DNA of 21,634 nucleotides, from assembly GCA_003212115.1 (NCBI GenBank), contig QCQS01000010.1, positions 1 through 21,634 of the forward strand, given 5' to 3'. A model generated the notes under the pieces. It worked only from the letters and a program-made list of their open reading frames with translations, did no database searches and was not told where the DNA came from. Origin of the DNA: Prochlorococcus sp. AG-455-E15 (lineage in GTDB: Bacteria; Cyanobacteriota; Cyanobacteriia; PCC-6307; Cyanobiaceae). The position numbers were made by a program, and so were the translations under genes. Of the stretch, positions 1 through 7,584 are shown one piece after another. Each line of letters begins with the position of its first letter. Within the stretch, counting starts at the first letter, position 1.

Positions 1-1152
1 GAATTAGCCAAACAAGATTTAAATATTAAAGGCATATCTACTAAATCTCCAAATGAAAAATGGGAGAATACATATGGTATTTGGGCTTCTGAATTAGAGG
101 AATTAGGATTAGATTCTTTGTTATCTCATCGATGGTGCAAAACAGTTAGTTTTTTTGGAGATGGCGAAAATAAAAAAGGAGATAATCCTACAAAACATAA
201 TTACGATTATGGTTTGATAAATCAAGAAGCTTTTCAAAATGAACTTTTAAAAAAGTGTAATGGGATTGAATGGTTGAATGAAACAGCAAAAGATATTAAA
301 GAGAAAAATAAATTATCTGAGGTGATTTGTTTTTCAGGTCTAAGAATAAAGGCGAGATTAGTCATTGACGCAAGTGGTCATAAAAGTAATTTCATAAAAA
401 GACCAGTCCAAAATGAAATCGCTCAACAAGCTGCGTATGGGATTGTCGGTAAATTTTCATCGCCACCAGTTAATAAGGATCAGTTTGTTTTAATGGATTT
501 TCGTCCAAATCATTTAAGCAATGAAGAAAAGTTGTCATCTCCTTCCTTTCTTTATGCAATGGATCTTGGAAATGAAACTTTTTTTGTTGAAGAAACATCA
601 TTAGCTAGTTATCCTGCCTTATCACAAGAAAATCTCAAAAAAAGACTTTTTAAAAGATTGAATAGCAAGGGTATTCAGGTAAGTGAAATTTATCATGAGG
701 AGAATTGCCTTTTCCCTATGAATTTACCCCTCCCATTTAAAAAACAATTTGTACTTGGTTTTGGAGGGTCTGCAAGCATGGTGCATCCTGCATCAGGATA
801 CATGATCGGATCTTTATTAAGAAGAGCTCCACTCCTTGCAAAAAAATTAGCAATATTTTTAAAAGAACCTAATCTTAGTTCTCTTGAACTAGCGACAAAA
901 GGTTGGGAGATCCTATGGCCTTATGAATTAATTCAAAGGCATAGACTTTACCAATATGGTTTAAGAAGACTGATGAGTTTTGACGAAAGTAGATTAAGAA
1001 GCTTTTTCTCTAATTTCTTTAGATTATCGACCAATGAATGGGTAGGTTTTCTTACCAATACTCTTCCACTTCCAAAACTAATTTACGTAATGAGTAAAAT
1101 GTTTATAAATTCACCTCTAAAAGTAAAACTAGGAATGCTTAAGTTAAATTAG
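1..1152 (+). CDS. crtL-b: Lycopene cyclase, CrtL type (probably beta), 5'-truncated by window edge
   Basis: This FAD-dependent carotenoid enzyme cyclises the ends of lycopene on the way to beta- and alpha-carotene and zeaxanthin. The reading frame is open from base 1, so the N-terminus with the FAD-binding motif lies outside the window; a TTG at 118 is internal and is not the start. Visible family features are the YGIWASEL-ELGLDSLLSHRW stretch around bases 73-135, typical of plant/cyanobacterial CrtL, the VIDASGHKS segment near 361-390, and the GGSASMVHPASGYMIGSLLRRAP motif near 765-833 (flavoprotein C-terminal signature). The 3' end overlaps the convergent gene by 14 bases. High-light Prochlorococcus carry two cyclases, CrtL-b and CrtL-e. 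I chose beta from remembered gene order beside a GH57 gene and leuA; the epsilon alternative is not excluded by the sequence seen here. Confidence 0.85.
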   Translation, partial: ELAKQDLNIKGISTKSPNEKWENTYGIWASELEELGLDSLLSHRWCKTVSFFGDGENKKGDNPTKHNYDYGLINQEAFQNELLKKCNGIEWLNETAKDIKEKNKLSEVICFSGLRIKARLVIDASGHKSNFIKRPVQNEIAQQAAYGIVGKFSSPPVNKDQFVLMDFRPNHLSNEEKLSSPSFLYAMDLGNETFFVEETSLASYPALSQENLKKRLFKRLNSKGIQVSEIYHEENCLFPMNLPLPFKKQFVLGFGGSASMVHPASGYMIGSLLRRAPLLAKKLAIFLKEPNLSSLELATKGWEILWPYELIQRHRLYQYGLRRLMSFDESRLRSFFSNFFRLSTNEWVGFLTNTLPLPKLIYVMSKMFINSPLKVKLGMLKLN

Positions 1153-2740
1153 TATTTTTTTCTCGCCAATCATCAATATTAATATCTGGGAAAACTTTAT
1201 CTTCTTCCTCAATATCTTCAAGAAATTTTAAATTAATATTAGAATGATTTTTAATCATTTCAACTATTTTCCAGAACCTGAACAAGTGTCTCTCTATTCT
1301 CTCTTTTGCAAGCTCAGTTGTAGTTCCAGCTCTTAGGATAAAACTCCAATCAGAGGACTCAGAGAGAAGTAATTCTCTAGCTGCTTGCTTAAAAAGTCTT
1401 GGAGATAAGTCGTTATTAAAATTTTTCGAGCATAAATCTACAAAAGTAGAGCCTGCTTTTGTGATCTCTGGAACAATCCATGCATTTGCATCATTAATCC
1501 AGTAATTATGGTAACCTCCTTGTCCCCAGCTTGATGGTGATGGATCGCAAATCTGAAGATTAGGCTTTTGAAGTAAGAATTCTTTTAAATTTGTAAGCTT
1601 AATTGAATATTTAGTAGATTTCTTTAAAATATTTTCAATAAAAAAAGGTCCCTCATACCACCAATGACCAAACAACTCTGCATCAAATGGAGCTACCAAT
1701 AAGGGCTTAAAGGATGAGGATAAAATTAATTTTTCTAATTGTTTAGATCTCGCGAGAAGATAAGCATCAGCATGTTCTTCAGCCTTTTTTTTGGCTTCAT
1801 TTTCCAGGTAAAACGCCTTTTCCCCTAATGGTACGTTATCGTCTGTAATCTTATGAAACTTCAAACCTAAAGGTCTTTTCGTTGAGATACCTTTCTTTTG
1901 TAACTTGGAGATAGGTAATTCCCATCCCAAATCTTTGTGAAATTCCCTATAAACTTTATCCCCCGGGAACCCATCCTTAGCAGACCAAACAGGCAAAGTT
2001 GACTCACTATCTCTGCCGAAGAAGGCAACACCTTTTTTTGAGCAGATTGGAGCGTACACTCCATACCTAGGCCTTGGTGTGGAATTTAGAATCCCATGAC
2101 CGTCTAAGATTGCATATCTAATTCCGGAATTAAATAATATTTCGTCTAAATTCTCATAATAAGCACATTCAGGTAACCAAATACCTAAAGGCTTACTTCC
2201 AAAGAAATTTTCATGGTTTCTAATGGCTGTATTGATTTGTCCTTTAACAGTTTCAGGATTCTCCCTAAGAATTGGCAAATACCCGTGGGTAGCAGCACAA
2301 GTAAGAATATCTAAATGTCCAGAGTTGTTTAATAGTCTAAACTTCTCAATTAAATTTCCAGAACATTTTTGCCAATACAAGTATTTGTCATTAAGGTTAT
2401 TCATTAAAAATGCAGAGGCAATTTTTTCTTCTTGAGGCAATTCTTTTAAGAAATCATTTCTTGTTTTAATCCAGCTTGGGAAAGTTTCCTGAATTTTTTT
2501 ATTATCAAGAAGTGATAACAACGTGGGAGACAAACTAATAGTAAGTTTGGTATTTGAAGGATTTTCATTTTTGCAAGATTCTATTGATTGAAGTAGTGGT
2601 ATATAACATTCCAATATCGCCTGAAATAACCAATCCTCTTCTAATGAGTTTTTTTCATTTTTTCTGACATAAGGCAGATGAGCATGTAAAACTATCGCTA
2701 ACTGCCCTAAAACATTTTTTTTGGAGTATTGCCCATTCAT
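1139..2740 (-). CDS. GH57 family 1,4-alpha-glucan branching enzyme
   Basis: This is predicted to introduce alpha-1,6 branches into glycogen. The 533-residue product has the GH57 layout: an N-terminal LAIVLHAHLPYVR strand (about 14-26), the catalytic-nucleophile motif GIWLPECAYY with Glu191, the acid/base motif LVAPFDAELFGHWW with Asp353, and a C-terminal helical domain with SESSDWSFILRAGT (about 460-473) and a GxWGQGGYHNYW-like segment near 404-414. The 191/353 pair sits where characterised GH57 branching enzymes have their Glu and Asp. Length matches the family (about 520-560). The start is an ATG without an obvious Shine-Dalgarno. The gene is convergent with the lycopene cyclase gene, overlapping it by 14 bases, and divergent from leuA. 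Together with malQ further along it suggests active glycogen turnover. Some genomes call this family DUF1957 or alpha-amylase. Confidence 0.9.
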   Translation of the reverse strand: MNGQYSKKNVLGQLAIVLHAHLPYVRKNEKNSLEEDWLFQAILECYIPLLQSIESCKNENPSNTKLTISLSPTLLSLLDNKKIQETFPSWIKTRNDFLKELPQEEKIASAFLMNNLNDKYLYWQKCSGNLIEKFRLLNNSGHLDILTCAATHGYLPILRENPETVKGQINTAIRNHENFFGSKPLGIWLPECAYYENLDEILFNSGIRYAILDGHGILNSTPRPRYGVYAPICSKKGVAFFGRDSESTLPVWSAKDGFPGDKVYREFHKDLGWELPISKLQKKGISTKRPLGLKFHKITDDNVPLGEKAFYLENEAKKKAEEHADAYLLARSKQLEKLILSSSFKPLLVAPFDAELFGHWWYEGPFFIENILKKSTKYSIKLTNLKEFLLQKPNLQICDPSPSSWGQGGYHNYWINDANAWIVPEITKAGSTFVDLCSKNFNNDLSPRLFKQAARELLLSESSDWSFILRAGTTTELAKERIERHLFRFWKIVEMIKNHSNINLKFLEDIEEEDKVFPDINIDDWREKNTNLT

Positions 2741-2800
2741 ACGTTTATAATTTGTATCTATAATTCTATAAAAAAAAGGAAATTAATCTTTTATAAAATG

Positions 2801-2813
2801 AAGATTTAATCTT
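2801..2813. repeat. 13-bp palindrome (AAGATT-T-AATCTT) upstream of leuA
   Basis: A perfect 6-bp inverted repeat around a single T lies in the 225-base divergent spacer between the branching enzyme gene and leuA. The 8-mer TTAATCTT also occurs just before it at 2783-2790. In DNA this AT-rich, a palindrome of this size is expected by chance about once in such a spacer, so a role as an operator is only a possibility. Confidence 0.3.
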
Positions 2814-2906
2814 AAAAGAATACTTTAATAATTAAAGAATTTTATTTTTTTTTCAGAAATTTAACCAATATTATTTAAGTTATAAACTTTCAGTAAATTA
2901 TTATTA

Positions 2907-2930
2907 GACTAATCCTAGTCAAATTTTTTT
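2907..2930 (+). promoter_or_regulatory. Short inverted repeat with T-tract in the leuA leader region
   Basis: GACTA-ATCC-TAGTC (2907-2920) is a perfect 5-bp stem with a 4-base loop, followed after AAA by seven T residues (2924-2930). It ends 35 bases before the leuA start. Just downstream the 8-mer TTAGCTTA appears twice (2933-2940 and 2949-2956). The arrangement resembles a weak intrinsic terminator or an operator in front of leuA, but the stem is short and no leader peptide with leucine codons was found. Confidence 0.3.
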
Positions 2931-2965
2931 AATTAGCTTAATATAAGTTTAGCTTATTCCTTCTG

Positions 2966-4606
2966 ATGTCAAAAGATCCTGGAAGAATTTTGATATTTGA
3001 TACAACTCTTCGAGATGGGGAGCAATCTCCTGGTGCAAGTTTAAATCTCGAAGAAAAACTTGCTATCGCCCATCAATTAGCAAGATTAGGAGTTGATGTT
3101 ATTGAAGCTGGATTCCCTTTCGCAAGTCCAGGAGATTTTAAAGCTGTTAATAAAATTGCTAATGCCGTGGGGAAAGAAAATGGCCCTATAATATGCGGTT
3201 TAGCTAGAGCGTCTAGAGGAGATATAAAAGCATGTTACGAAGCAGTAAGTCCTGCTCCCAAGAAAAGAATACATACTTTTATTGCTACAAGTGATATTCA
3301 TCTTAAACATAAACTTAAAAAATCTAGAAAAGATGTTCTTCAAATTGTTCCAGAAATGGTAAATTATGCAAAATCATTAGTAGATGATATTGAGTTTTCT
3401 TGTGAAGATGCCTCAAGGAGTGATCCAGAATTTTTATACGAAGTTATTCAATTAGCAATTTCTGCAGGAGCGACAACAATAAACATCCCTGATACTGTTG
3501 GATTTACAACTCCCAGCGAGTTTGGCAAACTAATTGCCGATATAAATAAAAATGTTCCAAATATTGATGAGGCAGTAATTTCGGTTCATGGTCATAATGA
3601 TTTGGGTTTAGCAGTAGCCAATTTTCTTGAGGCAGTAAAAAATGGAGCGAGACAACTAGAATGTACCATTAATGGTATTGGTGAAAGAGCAGGCAATGCC
3701 TCTCTAGAAGAATTAGTAATGGCACTTCATGTTAGGAAAAGTTTTTTTAATAGTTTTTTCAAAAGAAATCTAGATTCCCCGACTCCTCTTACAGCCATAA
3801 GAACAGAAGAAATAACGAAAACCTCAAGACTTGTTTCTAATCTAACTGGAATGACCGTACAACCTAATAAAGCAATTGTGGGAGCTAACGCTTTTGCACA
3901 TGAGTCAGGCATTCATCAGGATGGGGTTTTAAAAAATAGACTAACTTACGAAATAATCGATGCAAAAACTGTTGGTTTGAGTGACAACAAAATATCCTTG
4001 GGGAAACTTAGTGGAAGAAGTGCAGTAAGAGCAAGATTAGAAGAGATGGGATATGACTTGAGCCGAGAAGATTTAAATGATGCTTTTGCTCGTTTTAAGG
4101 ATTTAGCTGACAGGAAAAGAGAAATTACTGATAGAGACTTAGAAGCAATTGTCAGTGAACAGGTTCAGCTCCCAGAAGCTAAATTTCAATTAAGTCTTGT
4201 ACAAGTAAGTTGTGGTAACGCCTCTAAACCTACTGCCACCATTTCTCTGTTAAACACGGAAGATAATAGTGAGGATACTGCTGTATCAATAGGGACTGGA
4301 CCCGTTGATGCTGTTTGCGAGGCTTTAAATAAATTAGCTAAAGTTCCTAATGAATTAATTGAATTTTCTGTTAAGTCGGTAACAGAAGGGATCGATGCTT
4401 TGGGCGAGGTAACAATAAGAATAAGAAGGGACAATAAAATATATTCTGGACATTCTGCTGATACAGACGTTGTAGTTGCAGCAGCTAATGCTTACGTTAA
4501 TGCTTTAAATAGACTTGTTTTTTCTGAGAAAAAAAATTCAATTCATCCACAATTTGATAATTTAGAGAATTCTGATAATAAATTTCTTACTAATCCTGCA
4601 AATTAA
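2966..4606 (+). CDS. leuA: 2-isopropylmalate synthase
   Basis: This enzyme condenses acetyl-CoA with 2-ketoisovalerate, the first committed step of leucine biosynthesis. The 546-residue product begins with the HMGL-like TIM barrel: IFDTTLRDGEQSPGASL (about 10-26, with the metal-binding Asp12 and catalytic Arg16), the SCEDASRSDPEFL segment (about 149-161), the metal-ligand motif VHGHNDLGLAVAN (about 207-219) and NGIGERAGNASLEELVM (about 236-252). HESGIHQDGVLK (about 313-324) follows in the linker. The C-terminal part from about residue 375 matches the LeuA regulatory dimer domain, where leucine binds for feedback inhibition. Length is normal for cyanobacterial LeuA. The ATG fits the MSKDPGRILIFDTTLRDG N-terminus; no clear Shine-Dalgarno is visible, which is common here. 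Confidence 0.97.
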   Translation: MSKDPGRILIFDTTLRDGEQSPGASLNLEEKLAIAHQLARLGVDVIEAGFPFASPGDFKAVNKIANAVGKENGPIICGLARASRGDIKACYEAVSPAPKKRIHTFIATSDIHLKHKLKKSRKDVLQIVPEMVNYAKSLVDDIEFSCEDASRSDPEFLYEVIQLAISAGATTINIPDTVGFTTPSEFGKLIADINKNVPNIDEAVISVHGHNDLGLAVANFLEAVKNGARQLECTINGIGERAGNASLEELVMALHVRKSFFNSFFKRNLDSPTPLTAIRTEEITKTSRLVSNLTGMTVQPNKAIVGANAFAHESGIHQDGVLKNRLTYEIIDAKTVGLSDNKISLGKLSGRSAVRARLEEMGYDLSREDLNDAFARFKDLADRKREITDRDLEAIVSEQVQLPEAKFQLSLVQVSCGNASKPTATISLLNTEDNSEDTAVSIGTGPVDAVCEALNKLAKVPNELIEFSVKSVTEGIDALGEVTIRIRRDNKIYSGHSADTDVVVAAANAYVNALNRLVFSEKKNSIHPQFDNLENSDNKFLTNPAN

Positions 4607-4611
4607 ATCAT

Positions 4612-4637
4612 TTTCTTAGGATTATTTCTTAGGATTA
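4612..4637. repeat. Exact tandem duplication, 2 x 13 bp
   Basis: The 13-mer TTTCTTAGGATTA occurs twice head to tail (4612-4624 and 4625-4637), starting five bases after the leuA stop codon. It looks like a recent slippage duplication in the short spacer before the next gene. No function is evident. Confidence 0.85.
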
Positions 4638-4654
4638 TTAAGTAGCATTAAAAA

Positions 4655-4672
4655 ACAGTAACCTAATACTGT
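4655..4672. promoter_or_regulatory. Perfect inverted repeat ACAGTA-N6-TACTGT upstream of the 130-aa membrane protein gene
   Basis: A 6-bp perfect inverted repeat with a 6-base centre lies 30 bases before the start at 4703. It contains GTA-N6-TAC, which is two bases too short for the NtcA consensus GTA-N8-TAC. It could be a small hairpin closing the leuA transcript or an operator. It is unsupported beyond its symmetry. Confidence 0.3.
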
Positions 4673-4702
4673 AGATTTAATTAATAGTTAAAGCAGTAAA
4701 TA

Positions 4703-5095
4703 ATGAGAGAAAGGGTACTTGGATATTGGGCACTTTCGTGGGTTGGCTTAATCGGCAACATAATTGCACTTCCAATAATTGCATTAATAATAAGTTATGG
4801 GCCTCCACTAAAAGTTGCGAATATTACCCTTGCCATAAGCCTTGGATGGCCTGCTGCAATTGTTGGAATAGTTTCTTCAGCAGCTCTTCTAGCAGAGAGG
4901 AAATGGGGAGTAACTTTAACTCTGGTATCTTTATCAATGGTAATTTCAGGTATGGGGCCTTATTCAGTTGTAAGGCTCATAACTCTTCAAGACATTTATG
5001 GAGTTGGTGGGTTTACTCTTTTAACAACATTATTAAGTACACTAGCTCTTCTTTATTGGTGTAATCCAAAACATCGAAGAAGTATAAGGTTATAG
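4703..5095 (+). CDS. Small conserved four-helix membrane protein, function unknown
   Basis: The 130-residue product is almost entirely hydrophobic. Four membrane segments can be drawn at about residues 8-30, 40-62, 68-90 and 99-119, with a basic C-terminus (NPKHRRSIRL) that should lie in the cytoplasm by the positive-inside rule. No catalytic or binding motif is apparent and I do not recognise the family beyond 'conserved cyanobacterial membrane protein'. The overlapping alternative frame has a Cys/Ser/Asn-rich composition typical of a shadow, which supports this frame as the coding one. It follows leuA by 96 bases on the same strand and is convergent with the HD-domain gene, 9 bases away. 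Confidence 0.75.
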   Translation: MRERVLGYWALSWVGLIGNIIALPIIALIISYGPPLKVANITLAISLGWPAAIVGIVSSAALLAERKWGVTLTLVSLSMVISGMGPYSVVRLITLQDIYGVGGFTLLTTLLSTLALLYWCNPKHRRSIRL

Positions 5096-5104
5096 AGTTG
5101 AAAA

Positions 5105-6577
5105 TCAAGAAAAAGTATTATTCTTGCTAGTTGGATACTGAATTCTTCTGTGTCTAATTCTTTTCCACACATTCAAGAATGCCCTTTTTATTAAAAAGAT
5201 TTCTCCTTTCGATAAATTACTATCATCTAATTGCCCATCTTTTTTACGCGAGTAGATAATACTAGAAATTGTTTCTAAAGCTTCTTTGTCAGATGCATTA
5301 ATATTCATAGCTCTTAGTGCTGCTTCACAACCATCCGCAAGCATTAAAATAGCTGTTTCTTTGGACTGAGGAATAGGGCCTTTGTATCTAAAATAATATT
5401 CATTAATGTCGAGATTTTTTTCTTTAGCTTTTTGAAGAAAATATCCCATTTTAAGGGTACCTTGATGTTCAGGAATAAAATTAGTTATCGGTTTAGGTAG
5501 TCTATTTTTTCTTGCAAATTTCAATCCTTCATCAACGTGAGCCTGTAGTACTTCTGCACTTTTAATCGGATCATCTAATTCGTCATGCGGATTTTTTGAA
5601 CCATCCTGATTTTCAATAAACCAATTAGGTGCATGTAATTTGCCAACATCATGATATAACGCTCCAGTTTTGATTAAATCAATATCGCCACCAATCATTC
5701 TTGTTGCTTCCTCTGCCAAACCACATATAAGTAAAGTATGTTCAAAAGTACCAGGGGCTTCTAAAGACAATCTTCTAATTAAAGGTTTCTCCTTATCAGC
5801 CAATTCGAGTAATCTTGCTTTAGTTAATAATCCGAATATCGATTCAAAAAGAGGAATAAATAAGATTGTAAAAAGCATAGCTATTGCCAGTAGCAAGGAT
5901 TCAGAAAATATATCCCCATTAGCTAAAACAAAATCTTGATTATTAATAAGAGATATTTTATCTTTACCTATCAAAATCCATTGACTCAAGAACGATCCCA
6001 TAGGGACAAGAATTGATAGTTGAAGTAACTGAGCTCTACTTCTTATTCTTCCTCCAAGTAGAGATACTACTGTGGAGCAAACTAGTAATATAAAAAATAA
6101 ATTATTATTTATGGCAACTGCTGAGTCTGGCCAACTAAAGCATGCTATTGATACCCAAGTTAAAGCTGTTATGCTTCCCATTCCTTGAGATATTATTAAT
6201 GCCGGTGGAATTATTATAGGTAATGGACTTATGGTTGATGCTAAGGCTAATTTCGTAACTTGTACTGCTAAAAGAAGAGTAATAACCAGGAAGACCTGTC
6301 TTGAAGAAATTGTGGGATTCTCTTTTTTTGAAACTAATATCAAAACTCCGGAACTAATAAGTACTTCAGTAAAGGTAAAAAGCCAGGAAAAAATATCTGC
6401 AATATTTAAAGGTGAGATAAGAAGTAGTTGGTAAGAAGAAATTATTGAAGTTAAAATGCATACTAAAAAAATTATGAGATTATCTATTCTTGAAATTTTT
6501 ATTGGTTGTTTTACTGGAACTTGGCTTCGCCTCCACAGATAAAACAATTTCTTTAGGGTAGTTGTGATGTTTTGCAC
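5105..6577 (-). CDS. Membrane HD-domain phosphohydrolase, PgpH (c-di-AMP phosphodiesterase) type, shortened
   Basis: Family members of the 7TMR-HD (PgpH) type hydrolyse cyclic di-AMP in the cytoplasm from a membrane anchor. The 490-residue protein has roughly seven membrane segments between residues 33 and 251, then a cytosolic HD domain. The HD motifs follow PgpH spacing: His280 in GTFEHTLL, His309-Asp310 in ALYHDVGKL, His347 in LQAHVDEG, His371 in IPEHQGT and Asp415 in MLADGCEAA. The position after His371 is Gln372, where PgpH has a second His. FIENQ and NPHDELDDP segments also match the family. The first and second membrane segments are separated by only a few residues, so the large extracellular HDED domain of long PgpH proteins is absent. 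The start is GTG, without a Shine-Dalgarno. The gene is divergent from folD. The biochemical substrate is inferred from the family. Confidence 0.85.
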   Translation of the reverse strand: MQNITTTLKKLFYLWRRSQVPVKQPIKISRIDNLIIFLVCILTSIISSYQLLLISPLNIADIFSWLFTFTEVLISSGVLILVSKKENPTISSRQVFLVITLLLAVQVTKLALASTISPLPIIIPPALIISQGMGSITALTWVSIACFSWPDSAVAINNNLFFILLVCSTVVSLLGGRIRSRAQLLQLSILVPMGSFLSQWILIGKDKISLINNQDFVLANGDIFSESLLLAIAMLFTILFIPLFESIFGLLTKARLLELADKEKPLIRRLSLEAPGTFEHTLLICGLAEEATRMIGGDIDLIKTGALYHDVGKLHAPNWFIENQDGSKNPHDELDDPIKSAEVLQAHVDEGLKFARKNRLPKPITNFIPEHQGTLKMGYFLQKAKEKNLDINEYYFRYKGPIPQSKETAILMLADGCEAALRAMNINASDKEALETISSIIYSRKKDGQLDDSNLSKGEIFLIKRAFLNVWKRIRHRRIQYPTSKNNTFS

Positions 6578-6633
6578 AGAATATATATAAATCTATTTGA
6601 ATAATTTAGAATTATAGGCATGCTAGGTGTAAA

Positions 6634-6639
6634 AAGGAG
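6634..6639 (+). promoter_or_regulatory. Strong Shine-Dalgarno for folD with a mini-ORF between it and the start
   Basis: AAGGAG is a full anti-SD match, rare in this window, 12 bases before the folD ATG at 6652. An in-frame ATG at 6640 opens only three codons (ATG TTT TTC) and stops at TAA (6649-6651), directly abutting the folD ATG. It is too close to the Shine-Dalgarno to be a likely start, so ribosomes should begin at 6652. Confidence 0.6.
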
Positions 6640-6651
6640 ATGTTTTTCTAA

Positions 6652-7548
6652 ATGTCATTAAAATTAGATGGTAAAAAATTATCTCTTGAAATTGAAGAAA
6701 GATTAAATGACTATATCTCTGAGAATAAAAAAATTGCAAAAAGAGCTCCCGGTTTAGCTGTAATAAGAATAGGTGAAGACCCTGCAAGTGGTGTTTACGT
6801 TAGTAATAAGCAAAGAGCATGTTCAAGGATTGGAATAAAGAGCTCTATCTTTCATCTTGAAGAAAATGTAGAGCAAAAAGAAGTTGAACAATTAATAAAT
6901 AAACTAAATTCTGATAACGATATTGATGGAATGTTACTACAACTCCCCATCCCAAAAAAGTTTGACGAGCAAAAACTGATTAGCCATATTAATCCAAGCA
7001 AAGATGTAGATGGATTAAATGAGATAAACATCGGCAAATTAGTAAAAAATGAGCCTGCTATGAGATCATGCACACCAGCAGGAATTATTAATTTATTAAG
7101 ATCCCAAAATATTTCAATTGAAGGTAAAAATATTGTGGTTATTGGAAGAAGTTTGCTGGTTGGGAAACCTCTATCGCTTATGTTGTTGAATCTAAATGGT
7201 ACGGTAACAATGACTCATTCTAAAACATTAAATTTGAATAAAATCTGTAGAGAAGCCGACATTCTAATTGCTGCTGCAGGAAAACCCAATCTCGTAGATT
7301 CGAGTTTTGTTAAAGAAGGAGCAGTAGTTATTGATGTTGGAATACATAGATTAAAAAGTTCCGATAAAAGTCAAACCAGATTATGTGGCGATGTATTATT
7401 AGAAGATGTCATTTCTAAAGTATTTGCTTACACACCTGTACCAGGAGGTGTAGGACCAATGACAGTAACAATGTTACTTGTAAATACTATTTTTAGCTGG
7501 CAAAAACAATTTGGTTTATCATCAACTCTTAATGACCTTTTCCCATAA
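6652..7548 (+). CDS. folD: Bifunctional methylenetetrahydrofolate dehydrogenase / methenyltetrahydrofolate cyclohydrolase
   Basis: FolD interconverts 5,10-methylene-THF and 10-formyl-THF, supplying one-carbon units for purines and formyl-Met-tRNA while making NADPH. The 298-residue length is typical. Motifs in order: PGLAVIRIGEDPASGVYVSNKQRAC (about 38-62) with the catalytic Tyr and Lys of YVSNK, DGMLLQLPIP (about 93-102), NPSKDVDGLN (about 115-124), the Rossmann segment VVIGRSLLVGKPLSLML (about 162-178), and the C-terminal PVPGGVGPMTVTML (about 264-277). The usual GRSxxVGxP signature is intact. It is first in a + strand group, with the GGPP synthase gene 36 bases downstream, and is divergent from the HD-domain gene, sharing a 74-base spacer with it. 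Confidence 0.97.
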   Translation: MSLKLDGKKLSLEIEERLNDYISENKKIAKRAPGLAVIRIGEDPASGVYVSNKQRACSRIGIKSSIFHLEENVEQKEVEQLINKLNSDNDIDGMLLQLPIPKKFDEQKLISHINPSKDVDGLNEINIGKLVKNEPAMRSCTPAGIINLLRSQNISIEGKNIVVIGRSLLVGKPLSLMLLNLNGTVTMTHSKTLNLNKICREADILIAAAGKPNLVDSSFVKEGAVVIDVGIHRLKSSDKSQTRLCGDVLLEDVISKVFAYTPVPGGVGPMTVTMLLVNTIFSWQKQFGLSSTLNDLFP

Positions 7549-7584
7549 ACTCCAAGATGATTTTTTCTTTACTAAAGGTATAAA

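Noticed and set aside
4726..5064. A 112-codon frame on the + strand overlapping the small membrane protein gene
   Set aside because: Its composition is rich in Cys, Ser, Asn and Trp with no pattern, whereas the overlapping frame gives four clean membrane helices.
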